This document shows, piece by piece, positions 11,344 to 23,742 of a stretch of 64,000 nucleotides of DNA. Below the pieces are notes generated by a model. It had not been told where the DNA came from. It ran no database searches and saw nothing but the letters and a program-made list of their open reading frames with translations. Numbering within the stretch: position 1 is the first letter of the stretch; every line of letters begins with the position of its first letter. A program made the position numbers and the translations under genes. The DNA is from Alisma plantago-aquatica (lineage: Eukaryota > Streptophyta > Magnoliopsida > Alismatales > Alismataceae): assembly GCA_963693085.1 (NCBI GenBank), contig OY856409.1:295964058-296028057 (forward strand), written 5' to 3'.

Positions 11344-14300
11344 CATGCTAATCTGACAAACATCTAAACTAATGGTTGACTGATTGATCCCATAATAGGC
11401 TAAGAGGACTACCTTATAAGTGATTTTCTAAGAGAACTATTCTGCCTCATTTTCCTCATTTCCATGGAAGGATGGTGGATGGTCAAGGAGAAGAATAAAA
11501 TGACTGAAATAAGTAGGCGGATATTGTCTGAAAATCCATTAGAGTTAACACATTATGTCATCGTACATACACTCAAGTTCTACATTGAGTCTGCTGCAGT
11601 TATCACCTTCAACATCATAGGCTTTAGGTCAGGATGGATGTTTTGTGAGTAAATCTAAAGTATTGATGCATCCAAGCTATAAGCAAGTGGTTCTTTGAAA
11701 AAGAAATTAGTTATTGTGCTTCTTGAATATTGGCGACTGCAAAACCATTTGATGGAGCCTAAATAAGCATATAGTGAATTTGTTTCAGTTGAATGCTGGT
11801 GTTTTTGGAATACATATGGTTGTTATTATGTTTTTAATTCACAGTAGGGGAAGGTATAACATTTGTGTTATCATTAATGACATCACCAGTGCATGTAAGG
11901 CATTGATGTTATCATTAGAGCACATAATATAAATATGGTGTTCATGATCTAGGTCCCTCCCTCAAGGATGTACGTCCATATCTCTTGCATGTATAGTTCT
12001 ATCCCACTCATCATCAAAGCTCGACTATTTTTCTCAATAATTTCTAGTCTTCAACAAAGCCTTTCTCTAGCGATAAGTATTTAAACATGTTGGTCAACAG
12101 TTATTCCTTCTGTGATGCATTCCACCCCAAGAAGAACAAGAATAGCCTCTATTTTCCACAAGATTATATTGTGCTTGTCCTTGATCAACACATTGGTTGG
12201 ATAGGATGTCTTTACCATAATGGATGTTTTGGCCTATTCCTCCATTCTGACTATGACAGATAGGCCTTCATTACCAGGTGTGAATGCTTTGTCTACATGT
12301 TGGGTTTGTTGTTGGAGACCTTGTTATCACCTGGATCTCCCCAATGATTCTTAGCATCTAATATGTGACATCAATAGCCTCCTAAAACCTCTTTCATCAA
12401 TGATCTCCTAGATTCCTCCTCAACCTAGGTACTTACTCATCATCTATGTGGACCAAGACGCGATGATGCTCCCCAATTATTCATGGGAGGACAAAAACAA
12501 CAATGATGGTAGGAGAACCCACCAATATCATCTTTATCAATCATCTCCATCTTCTCCGACCTATATTTGCCTTGCTCCGACTGTGTAATGCCTCTGCTAT
12601 CACTTCCCCTCACCTCTATTGCTACCACTTACCCAGATTTGGCAATCCCATTCGAAATGTTGGCACTGCATTCACCCACCACCATTCATTTAGTTAATAG
12701 TTCACCAACTTCTTGTCTTACTTCTTTTACACTAATGGCATTGATTGATTTTAAGAACAAGTGAATGATGGTTATTAGTTCAATTAAATCCAATGTGTAT
12801 TCTTGTTGTGAATGGTGAATATTCATTAAAATGAATGAAATGCGACAAAAGATCATGTATATCTGGTGTTCTCATTTCTAATTCCTGAACACTACAAAAT
12901 CTAACCATAACACCATTCTAGTTAAAATCAAATTACTAATCATCTCTCGGTTGACAGACAAACTCATAATACAAAAAATTTACTATGACAGAAATCTTAG
13001 CTATTAGTACCATTGAATGATGATTATTACTTTAACAAAAGTTGGTTAGCATCTAATCGTTACAAGGATCCTGAAAAACTAATGTATGTATACTTTTTTA
13101 ATAATCGTCATCATACATTTTTTGGTACTATCCCATAAGAATCTTGCTGGCTATTGTTGCCAAATAATAATTCTTAAGTAATTGGTGGTAAAAATGGATG
13201 TCAGGCTCTAACATTATGTGTATGTTCAGTAGTTGTAATGCAATATTGGTTCTACAATTGTATAATCTAAATACACAATGTACTAGAATTGTGTTTCACA
13301 TGATTCAAATATACATGAAATTTAGAATGACAGTGCCCCTAATTTACATAGAAATATTTCAATATTGATTTAACAGACTTTACCGCCAATTATACGCTGC
13401 TTCAGAATGATTAAGTAACATGTGACAACAAACATTTTTAGTTGTTGTTACTAACTTTACAACCAACTTTATACAAAGATAAAACTAATATTGTTTCTCG
13501 ATGTCTATTAATCTAAATATTTTTTTGGGATATTTTTCCATCTACTTAATCATCATATAAATGGTAAAAATATCACAAATCTGACATATAAGAAGGTACT
13601 CAAGTCATTATTGGTTTTGTTTCAGCAACAGAGATATGTAAGAGATTTGAGTACAAGAGAGGGTTTCTACATAAATAAAGCATCAATGTAAGATAATAAG
13701 TTAAACATATATAAAAGATAATCAAGCATTGATGCAACATAGTAAGTTTATGATATATAGAAGATATATACAAGGGAGGTTTTGTTCAAGTGGAGGGTCC
13801 CCACATTATTTTATTTTCATCATCTCAAATTATAGTGAAACATTTATACAAGATAGTAACACCAAACATAAAAAAATATTTACGTCATTTTGACACCCAA
13901 CTTATACATAAAGCAGATATTCAGATTCAACCCATAATTTTAATACTAGCAAAACATGGTTCTCTTTGACAATGAATATTGTCTTGGTTGTACAGAATCT
14001 GTGAAAATGTCATGATATTGCATGTGATAACTAAACCAAATACACCAAGTACTCATCATCAATACAACCACAATAATTTAAATAGATGATCAACCACATT
14101 ACTTCAAGTTAAGACAATTATGAAGTACATGTAAGTCTAGGATTCATTGAACCATTGAGTTGTAACATATTGAACATGATGTCATGTACTTGGTGATGTA
14201 GGTGGTGGAAGATTATAGTAGTTTAGAAATTCTAATTTGTTAATCTCATTAGATAAAACATCATAAATGTCCAAGTATACTTTGTACTTCATTTTAGCAT

Positions 14301-17300
14301 CCTTGTCCATATCAACAATATCAAGAAAGTTCATTGTGTAACCCATACAACATTGTACTCTTCAAAATCACCTTAATCGCTTCATGTAGTGCTTTTGGCA
14401 TATGTCTAATTTTAGTTGTCTAGTGAAAATAAGAACATGTCCCATTTCCCTATGTGAATAAACCTTTTGTAAGAACTTAGTATGATTATTATATTTAGTA
14501 ATCCATCAACTTATAATATGGTTTACAACATAAATATAGAGTTCCCCAGGTCTCTGACTTAAAAGAATAAATAAAAAAGTAGCTGCATCTTCTGTGTTCA
14601 TCTTAAGTGTGGGAATTATTTCGTTGTTTTATCATTGGCCATTTGATCTTGTTTGTAACTATGAATGCCATTGGATTTCTATATTATAGTAGTACACTTG
14701 AATAACCTTAAAGAAGGCAACCCATACAAAGAACTAGAATTAACTGTTAATGAGCTATAGCATACAATGCATGTATGTCAAACAGAAAATATAATGCATA
14801 AATAGTAAGGTTCAATTGCTTTATATGAAATACATGGTAACAATATAATTTTGTATAGGAACTTTTTCAGTCATCCTCATTGCTAGAGTTTGTGTCATCA
14901 CTAGTAAAGTCCAATTTGTTATGTATCTAGTCATGCATAATACACACCTCATCTACATCTCCAAGAAGTCTTGTGGTGTCTTCTTTCGTAGAAGTAAGGT
15001 GATTGGAAAATATGGATCAATTTGACCTAATGCTCCTTGTAAAATTTAGTTGGTTCATCATTGCATCCATCAATGCCTTCAATGTTGTCATGTTGTGCTG
15101 ATAACAATGCAATAATAACCTTATTTTGTAGGTGTTTGGGATGAATCCCTTCCACAAGTGTAAAATGACTTATGAGGTCTATTGCCTTCAAGGCGTTTCT
15201 TGCATCTGTTTTGTCCATGTGCTCTCTAATATTTCAAGGTAGGACATTAGCATGTTGACATTCCAATTGTCAACACCTGATATTTTTTGCTGCAATGTCA
15301 ACATGAAGTATTGCAATTTTTATTTCATTTGAGACATACATATTCATACATTTAAGACAATATATTTCATAAAAACGCCCTTTAAAATGTATGGAAATAA
15401 GACCAATAAGTAGGTGAATGAGGAAAAAGTAACTAATCAATTGTAATAAAATCATAACGTTTTGACAAAATGTAAGTAAGTTTAGTAGGAATGTGAATCC
15501 AAACAACATCTGAATCGATAGACTAAAACCAAATGTGGTACGTTGTCCAGTATGGATAAAAAAAATTTACAAAAAGATCATGTATATTGAACCAAAGGTT
15601 AAAACTAAAATTGTCCTAATGGTAAATCTTGCCTATAAGTTTCACCTTACTCTCTCAAATGGAGACAAAATCTTACAATTTTGACACAAAAGGTTCTCAC
15701 AAATAGTTGAATAAAAGATATCACTAAACTAAACATGATAGACTCAAGTAAAAGTGAGATGATGTATGTGCCCACAACTAAATCAGTACTAATCACAAAT
15801 AATTAAATCAATACTAGTATGTAATTATTTGTACTTGTTCCTTTGAAATTAAGAAAGACTGGTTGTACACCCATGATTAGAGACATTTCAAGCACCACAT
15901 CTGAATGAAAGAGTAGGCAAGGAGTGTTGTTTATGAAAAAACCATAACCATATCAGTAACAAAAACCACACTAAACTATCTAAAAGGATATTATCAAAAT
16001 GAATAACCGAATACACACCTCAGTATGAGTTGCTACATGACTTGGCTGAGGTCTTATTCTCCTTCACATGTAGAAATCTTGATGGCAATTATGAGTGGAA
16101 GTATGAGGGATATAGCAAAAAATCAACCGAAATATATGCAAGGAGTGCCTTACAAAAGAAAATGATGTCCTTGTAGGCGTTCTCCCCCAAATACAAATGG
16201 ATAATCAAGGTCAATAGATTGTACCAAAGATAAATCAGTAAGTACCACAGACTAGGGTTTAGATAATATAGTTGTTTCTTGCTAAAGCAATATTGGAGTG
16301 GAAGTACAATGTAAAAAAGGAGAAAGAGCACATGGGAATAAATGAGAACTAGCCTGGATTGGGTTCAATCCATCCTTGTTGGCACAAAATTATAGGCCAT
16401 AAGTTTTGTTTCTATCTATTCCGTACATAGGCTTAATAACTCAATACTGTATCATATGATTATGAACCATGGAGGAAAAAATAATTATCCTAGGATAATA
16501 TGTTAATCCACATTCAGTTTAATTACATATGAACTGAAGTAAATGGAATAGTTGATCTCAAAAGATAAAGTTATACAAACCCTAATTCTCAAACACTTCT
16601 CCCTCAGAACATTGTATCCACATTCATTTTAATTACATGCAGTCTGAGATAAACAAAATAGTTGATCCTAAAATATGAAGTTACACAAACCATAATTCTC
16701 AACACATTCTCCCTTCAAACGTTGCGGTTAGACATCAAAATTTGGGATAACACCCCAAAGTCATTGATCTACAATGACTGGAGCCATTTGTGAAAATGCT
16801 TGTCGACAATCCCTCCATCCCAATGTTCCATCATTAACAATACAAACACATCTCTATTTAGTAGTCAGAATAGATGCATACAAGAAGAACATATTTACTC
16901 TAGTCGACCCAATCGTATTTGTTGCTAGCACCAAGATACATATTCAATTAAAACATCACCTTGTTCCTAATATCATAGTAGCCATTGTCATATATTTCCT
17001 AGCAAGGGAAGCTATTGAGGCAAAAAAACCTCTTACTGGAAAAGATCATGCAAAAAAAATACAAACTTCCCTTACATGCGAAAATCATAAGCTATAAGAA
17101 ATAAGAGGTACAATACTATTAACTAAATCTATATGTACTATTAACTAAATCTTAATAAAACCTGAATATAACAATTGATGTTTATAGGGTACTCATGTAA
17201 TCACATTCTCTATGATCAAAGTTGGGGTGGCCATTCATATAAAACATGTCATTAAATATTCTTGTATTTTATTGTATTCAAGTGCATGGTTGACTTTTTG

Positions 17301-18294
17301 AACTTCATCACTTCTTTGGCATTATTTCTTAACAAATTAATAACCTAGTTACTTGTAAGTTGGAGCCAAAAATAGAAACACACAAGCATTCATAAAACAA
17401 AGAGCGTGCAATAGAAAGGGAAACCTAGTATAGGGTAGTTGCACACCATCATGTCCATTGGAAGGAAAAGTTATTTTACTTCACCTCCACTATGCCTAAG
17501 GGCCCTCCACTACATAGAGTGGGCATATGACTCTATGAAATTTTGATGGACACTGTTATTGCCATGCATTTGTCTGAGACTATCATCCTAGAGTGTACAT
17601 AAGTCATCACGATAGAAGTACCTGGACATATATAAGAGCTTCAAAAAAGTTATTCACTTACACAGTCTCGACATGGTCTTTTTGTAAGGTCATAAATGAG
17701 TTCCTATGAAATAGTATTAAACCAACATGTAACATTTAGTAATCAACTCAAAAGTTATAGGAAGTCATGCCAAATGGATAATTTCCCTTTCTTCCTCATT
17801 TAAAACTACTTCTTCAAAGGGTTCCCTTTCCAAAGTTTCCTCAAAGGAATCCCTCTTCTTACCATCATTGCATTAATCATTGGGGAACTAAATCATCTTT
17901 TGTTATTATTATCCATCCATTATGAAATGGAGAATATCAGGGTGGGAGATGGGAAACTATGATGAGAACCAGATAGTAATTTGTGTTATCAGAGAGCATA
18001 CTGAAAAATAACACCATGCCATCATCCAAAAAATAGGAGAAAACACAGTCTTAGGGTTCATATGTAACATCTACTTATTGATGATGACATGTACTCAATT
18101 AGTAAAGGAAAAGATAAATCATAGGTAAAAAGTGATACGGAAACAAATACACCATAAAAAAGGTGACAAATATTTGCTAGTGGTAGGTACACTACAAGAA
18201 GAGTGTAATGAATAATGTGACAGAATATGCAAGTGCAGTGTAATGTTTAATGGTTATTTGTTTAGCAAAAATAGCAACTGAGCCAAGGTATGAT
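11344..18294. other. AT-rich intergenic DNA without a supported gene
   Basis: Seven kilobases with only short, isolated open frames. The longest is 16774-17097 on the plus strand (107 codons); another is 15027-15218 on the minus strand (63 codons). Neither has a motif I recognise, flanking exons or a plausible splice pattern. An 18-base word at 13033-13050 recurs in the tandem array at 18.3 kb. CACTACAA words at 12890 and 18193 resemble CACTA-transposon ends but are in the same orientation, so no element is called. Confidence 0.5.
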
Positions 18295-18650
18295 GGTTAG
18301 TTGTGAAGTTGAAACTGGTTAGTTGATCTAACAAAAGTTGGTTAGCTACGAAAGTCGAGACTGGTTACTCGATCCCAAGAATGTTGGTTAGATTTAAGGC
18401 ATAACTGGTTACTTGAGTCATCACTAGTTGATTAGTTTTGATGCATAGATAGTTACTTAAGACAATGAACACTAGTTAGTTATGATTCATAAATGGTTAG
18501 TGAGCACATGAACAGTGGTTACTTGGGAAGTGGAAACTAGTTACTAAAACCAATGGACATTGGTTGGTTTTGAAGTGAAAACAAATTACTCTTGTCAACA
18601 CTCATTGGTTACTTGTGAAGTCAAAATTAGTACTTGTGCCAAAGAAAGTG
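18295..18650. repeat. Degenerate tandem array of about 22-bp monomers
   Basis: About sixteen consecutive segments start with GGTTA, AGTTA or close variants, spaced 21-24 bases. Two forms alternate: one like GGTTAGTTGTGAAGT...AAACT and one like GGTTACTTGATC...AGTT, which suggests a dimer of about 45 bp as the higher unit. Junctions often form AACTGGTT or AACTAGTT, the second being a perfect palindrome. The monomers are strongly diverged, so the array is old. Its host element is unknown; it could be an LTR fragment or a transposon subterminal region. Confidence 0.65.
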
Positions 18651-19607
18651 GGATATCATGAAGTCAAAATATGTTCAAATGAATGTTATATCATTTTTCT
18701 AGAAAAATAGTTAGATGTAGAAACTAAAATCTACTTTGAGAACATGGACATATGAGTCTATGTGGGCAACCTAGATCATTCCTCTAGAGTCTACGGTTGC
18801 TGATAAATAATAGGTTAGAGTCATATGAATTTACAAAAAAGAATGGAAGGTACATGTAATACTCACAATTCCTCCTCAACAAAATTCTACACCAGATGAC
18901 CAATCAAACTTTCTTGCTCAACTACAAATGAGCCTTGGACATAATCCTCTCCACTTGATAGGTGAATGAGTTTGAAGGTATTACCTAACCATCGAATGGG
19001 TGGATGATAGGGAGTCCCTCTCCACTAAGTTGCTTTTGAATTAGCTTCTTGATAATTGGAGTTGAGTGGGAGGTTTTTATAAGGCATTTTGAAATGTTAG
19101 AGACGAGCAGCAGTAGAGGAAACCATGAGAAGTTTCACAGAAGGTCGACATCACATGAGAATATGCAGAAAAATAAGGAATGAAAAGAACCCATCAAAGA
19201 ATAAATACTGAAAATAATGGTTGGTGTAGTATTGGTGCTGCAAATGTATATTTAGTATTCAAATGACAACACTACATGCCCATCAAACTGTGGAAGTGAA
19301 ATGATGAAGGATTGGCTTTGTGTGGTTTGCTTGAGAGAGTATTTATACATGAATATAGCCCTCACTGATTAGAAGGAAAGAAGGCTATTATGTGTTCATT
19401 TGACTGATAGATCGAACAGGTCACACTCAAGACATATTGAGAAAAACACATGTCAAGAACGAATCTGAACCATGCCCACTTCCTATGCCCTTTTAGTCTC
19501 TATCATTGGTCTAATTTGAACTACAACAAAAAAAGGTTTAGTGGTGTGTTTTGACATGTTATTTTGTTGGACAATTCTGAGAAGTATTCTAGTGCATTGA
19601 TATATCC
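18651..19607. other. AT-rich intergenic DNA left of the LINE
   Basis: No open frame or repeat recognised. It ends at the insertion site of the LINE. Confidence 0.5.
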
Positions 19608-19622
19608 TTCTTATACGTAGTT
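19608..19622. repeat. LINE target-site duplication (left copy)
   Basis: TTCTTATACGTAG followed by the T-tract; the last two T of the 15-base match (TTCTTATACGTAGTT) merge with the poly-T. The same word stands at 25613-25627 beyond the other end of the LINE. Confidence 0.9.
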
Positions 19623-19653
19623 TTTTTTTTTGGGGGGGGTCACCGAGATACAA

Positions 19654-22600
19654 TCATTCATCCTGCTCTCGGGTTACAGGCAAACTGGAAACACTGTTAA
19701 CACAAGAATTCGTCCTTTGTCCATTCCAGTGCTCTGCTGGAATGAACCCTGGACATTCACCCCAAATAATTGACTCCGTAACATTTCTAACCGCCCATTT
19801 AACAAGAAGATCTGCCAGTACATTCTTCTCTCGCTTGACAAAACGGAAAATCATGGCCGGATGTAACCCTTTAAGTCCTGCAACTTTTTGACGGAAGATT
19901 TCATATTTCGGCATGTTGTTCTGCTTCGAATTGAGAATGTCACAGGCCAGCTTATTGTCAGATTCAATTATCAGCTTTTCTGGTCTTTCAACCATGGCTT
20001 CAATGCCTCTACAAATGGCCATAAGTTCGACTTCCATAACATTGTTGCCTGTTCCTGATTTTGCACCCGCTTTAATCCAGTTGTGATGTTCATCTCTAGC
20101 AATGAAGCTTGTGGCCGCTCGGTTATATTTTTTCCTCACTGATCCATCCACGTTAACCAAGATGGTGTTATGTGGAATTGGTAAGCAAGTGAGGCCTGAC
20201 GGGGTCTGGCTCGTTCTAGGTGGAGATCTGAAAGCGTGTCGGATATGTCTTACTTTTGTATTTATCAGAAGGGCCCTCGTCCACGGAGGGATGTCAGTAC
20301 CATTGAAGACGAATTCATTTCTGTGCTGCCACAGAGATTCAGCGATACTAGCAAACCACACAGCTCTGTCCCTGCCATCTTTTGTTCTCTTCAAGTTCCG
20401 TGAGAACCAAGTCACAGTAGAATCTCCTTGTTCGAACAGTATGTTATGGCTGTTAGAAATGTCCTCCCAAACCTGCTGTGCGACACTGCAATCCCTAAGG
20501 ACGTGCAGAGTGGATTCATCCTCCCGGCCGCATCTAGGACATATGACGTCATCTGTAAACCCCCGTCTTGCTCGGTTCACGTTCGTCATCAGCCCTTCAT
20601 GTAGGGTTTTCCACAAAAAGATTTTTGTGCGTTGAGGTATATGTAGTTTCCAAATAGTGGCCCAATTCCCTGGACTTCATATACACTCATTGCGTAAAGC
20701 TGTACTGTAATAGTTCTGGGTACGGAATCTCCCATGAGCGTCATCCAAATGATAGTATTTATCATCCTCCCCATTAGGAATCGGGGGAAGCTTCTGTAGA
20801 ATTGCACTTGCAGAATCCTCCTTGAACCAGTACTTGATGAAATCGTCATCCCATTCACCATCCGGTGCTAGGGAGCTGACTTTCAGGTCCATAATGTCCA
20901 CGGGAATATTATGTCCCGGTTTCAAAGAGGGGACACTCGTTGCCTCTACCCATCTGTCATTCCAAGCTGACGTTGATCTACCATTAACTACAGATTTAGC
21001 TGTTCTCTCCAACACCGTGTCCTTCTTATTCACAATATATCTCCACAGGCGAGACCCTGTTGCCCTCCCTTCATCCCTGCGATGCATGTATTTCCTGGAC
21101 ATGACCTCTGTCCATCCAGTCGCCCTATCTGTGATAAAGTCCCAGATGTTACGGGCAAGAAGGGCTTCATTCTGGAGCCTTGCAGATTTGATACCCAACC
21201 CACCGTGATGGACTGGGGCAATTAGCTTCTTCCAAGAGACAAGACTGAGGCTGCTGCTCGCGCTTGGCCCGCTCCAAATGAACTTGCGTATGCTTCTATC
21301 GATGCTATCACACACAGACACAGGGAGCTGACTGGTTTGCATAATGTAAGTTGGCATCGAATTAAGCACCGACCGAGCCAGTGTAGCTCTACCAGCGAGG
21401 GACAACGTGCGGGCTGTCCACGAGTTAATCCGCTTGTCAATTGAATTAAGGAGGTTGAGGTACACCGCTTTGTTCGACCGCTTATGGGTAATCGGAACCC
21501 CAAGATGTCTGCCCAGCTCTTCTGTTTCTTGCATACCAAGCACTCTGCAAATCTTCCGGCGTAGCGCACGATCTGTATTCCTTGAGAAATACACTGATGA
21601 CTTCTCTGGTGAAAGGATTTGGCCAGAAACCTCTCCAAACCTCTTAATGCATTTCATAATGGCTTTAGCTTGTATAACTGAGGCTTCACTGAATAAGGTT
21701 ATGTCATCAGCGAAGCAAAGATGCGTCAGACATGGCCCCCTTCTTGTGATGCGCAGCGGCTTCCATCTTCCGTCTTCAACCATGATCCCAATATCTTGGC
21801 TCAAATGCTCTAGACAAAGAACAAATATGTATGGTGATAACGGGTCCCCCTGCCGGACTCCCCGTGATGCTTTGAAAGATGGCAGCAATTTCCCTTTCCA
21901 TGATATCGCTATTTCTCCACTGGTAATGATGTTCATGATCACTGAGATGAGAGACTGTGGTATGGGTGTCCGTTTGAGCGTGTCATGTATGAAATCCCAA
22001 CGCATCCGGTCATAAGCTTTTGCTAAATCCAGCTTCAACGTCATGCTTCTTTGCCCCCTTCTTCTGTTTCCCATGGTATGGACCACCTCCTGCAGCAGAA
22101 TAATATTGTCTGTAATTCGACGGCCTGGAACAAAGCTAGTTTGGTTGGGCGAGATCCAATTGTTGAGGAAAGGTTTAATGCGCTCCACGATAATCTTGGA
22201 CAGCAGCTTCATGCTCACATTATTAAGGGCTATAGGCCTAAGATGATTGCAATGCTCCGGAGTAATAGTCTTTAGAATAAGGACCAGGGTAGTCCTTGCC
22301 ATCTGTTGTGATATTTGCTGACCTGCAAAACATTTGAGAATCGTTAATTGTAACGAGATCTTGATATGGTTCCAATTCCTTTGCAGAAATCCCGCATCAA
22401 TTCCATCAGGGCCCGGGGCCTTCACCGGATTCATATTGCTCAGAGTTTGAAAGATTTCATCTTCAGTTGGTGGACTTGTAATGAGCTGGATCGTTGCCGG
22501 TGACCAGCCTTGGAAAACGCCTGGGTACTGGTCCAGGGGAGGGCACACGCCTGCAGGTCTATCATCAGTGAAAAGCTTTTTGAAGTGATTGTTAATAAGC

Positions 22601-23742
22601 GTTTCTAGTTCCTCATCATGCTCCACCCACACACCCTCGTTGTTCTTCAGTTTAGAAATTAAATTCTTTCTTCTCTTCGCTTTGACCAGAGCTTGAAAAT
22701 AAGAAGTATTTGAGTCCCCTAATTTTAACCAATCGCACCTTGCCTTTTGCTGCCATTCGGCTTCTTCTTTGGCCAAGATATCCATATATTCGCACTGAAT
22801 AGCGCCGATATGATTATCTAGATCTGCAGAGTAATTTATGCTCAGCTCAGTTTGCTTTTTGTTTAAGGCTGCTAACAACTGGTTCTTCTGCTTCCTTTCT
22901 TTACTACGTTCCTCCTTATCCCACCTTTCTGCTGCCTGCATAAAAGTATTAGCTACTGTGGTGAAATCCTCGGTGGCGCTCCACTTCTCCTGGAAGAATG
23001 CCGGGAAACTCTCTCGTGTTGACCACGTAGTGCTAGTCTTGAGATGCTGATTGAATAACCGCTGGCGCTGGTTGATTTTGATCAGAATCGGCGCATGATC
23101 GGATGCTACCCTTGGCAAAACTTCCACCGTGGTGTTGGGATATGCTACGATCCACTCCCAGTTTGCTACTGCTCGATCGAGCCTTTCCTGGAGGCAGCCC
23201 CGTTTGAAGGTCATGCGAGGACCGGACGCCCCCAGATCCTCCAAGCCGGCGCTGGCCAAAGCCTCAGCGAACTCTCGACAGCTAGATAAATGAACTCGAT
23301 TGCTACCGCTCTTTTCCTCCGGAGTAAGGGTGGCATTGAAATCCCCGAGGACCATCCACGGCAAGGAAGACGCTGCCGCAAGTGTACTCAGGTGATTCCA
23401 CAATAGTTTCCTTCTATGCTGTTGGGGGCTAGCATACACAAAGGTGATTAACATCTGGTTGTTTACAAGGCAATGGACAAACTGTCGATGAAGAGCCAAA
23501 ACCTCCAGTTTCCCAACTCTACTTCTCCAGAGAACCCATATACCACCTGCGAAACCCGATGCTTCCACTCAGTGAGATCCATCAAAGTTTAGTTTCCTAA
23601 TAATTCGGTCCGCCGTGACTCCACTCGTACGAGGTTCGACAACGGCAAGGATATCAATCTTTAGGCTGTCTTTATAATAACGAATCGCGTTCTGTATGTC
23701 CTCTTTGCCTGCCCCTTGGACATTCCAAGAAGCGCAGATCAT
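19654..23742 (-). pseudogene. LINE ORF2: endonuclease, reverse transcriptase, zinc motif, RNase H (two in-frame TGA)
   Basis: The ATG at 23742 overlaps the ORF1 stop (ATGA). The frame runs 1363 codons including stops to TGA at 19656-19654. TGA codons interrupt it at 23571-23569 and 20679-20677; no frameshift is seen, since all three parts are in one frame. Domains in order: apurinic-type endonuclease with SWNVQGAG near the start, VEP, GDFN (23335-23346) and ASDHAPI; reverse transcriptase with LKLDLAKAYDRMRWDF, GVRQGDPLSPY and FADD (21703-21714); a zf-RVT type motif C-X2-C-X8-H-X4-C just after the second stop; and an RNase H with NVDGS, an acidic VEL, ESDN and LADLL, so its acidic active-site residues appear present. 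The product would nick target DNA and copy the LINE RNA in place. The first stop cuts within the endonuclease, so this copy should not yield a working ORF2 protein. Both stops could have come from CGA by CpG decay. Confidence 0.93.

Noticed and set aside
18193..18205. CACTACAAGAAG as the end of a CACTA DNA transposon
   Set aside because: A second CACTACAA at 12890 is in the same orientation and not inverted, and I found no TTCTTGTAGTG partner. One 12-base word is not enough.
19654..20616. A separate RNase H gene starting at 20616
   Set aside because: The first codon is TTG, and the frame is the same as ORF2 across one TGA. It is the C-terminal third of ORF2.
20677..23568. ORF2 of the LINE starting at 23568 as an independent gene
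   Set aside because: That start is GTG, directly after an in-frame TGA. The frame continues upstream to an ATG at 23742 with endonuclease motifs, so this is one broken ORF2.
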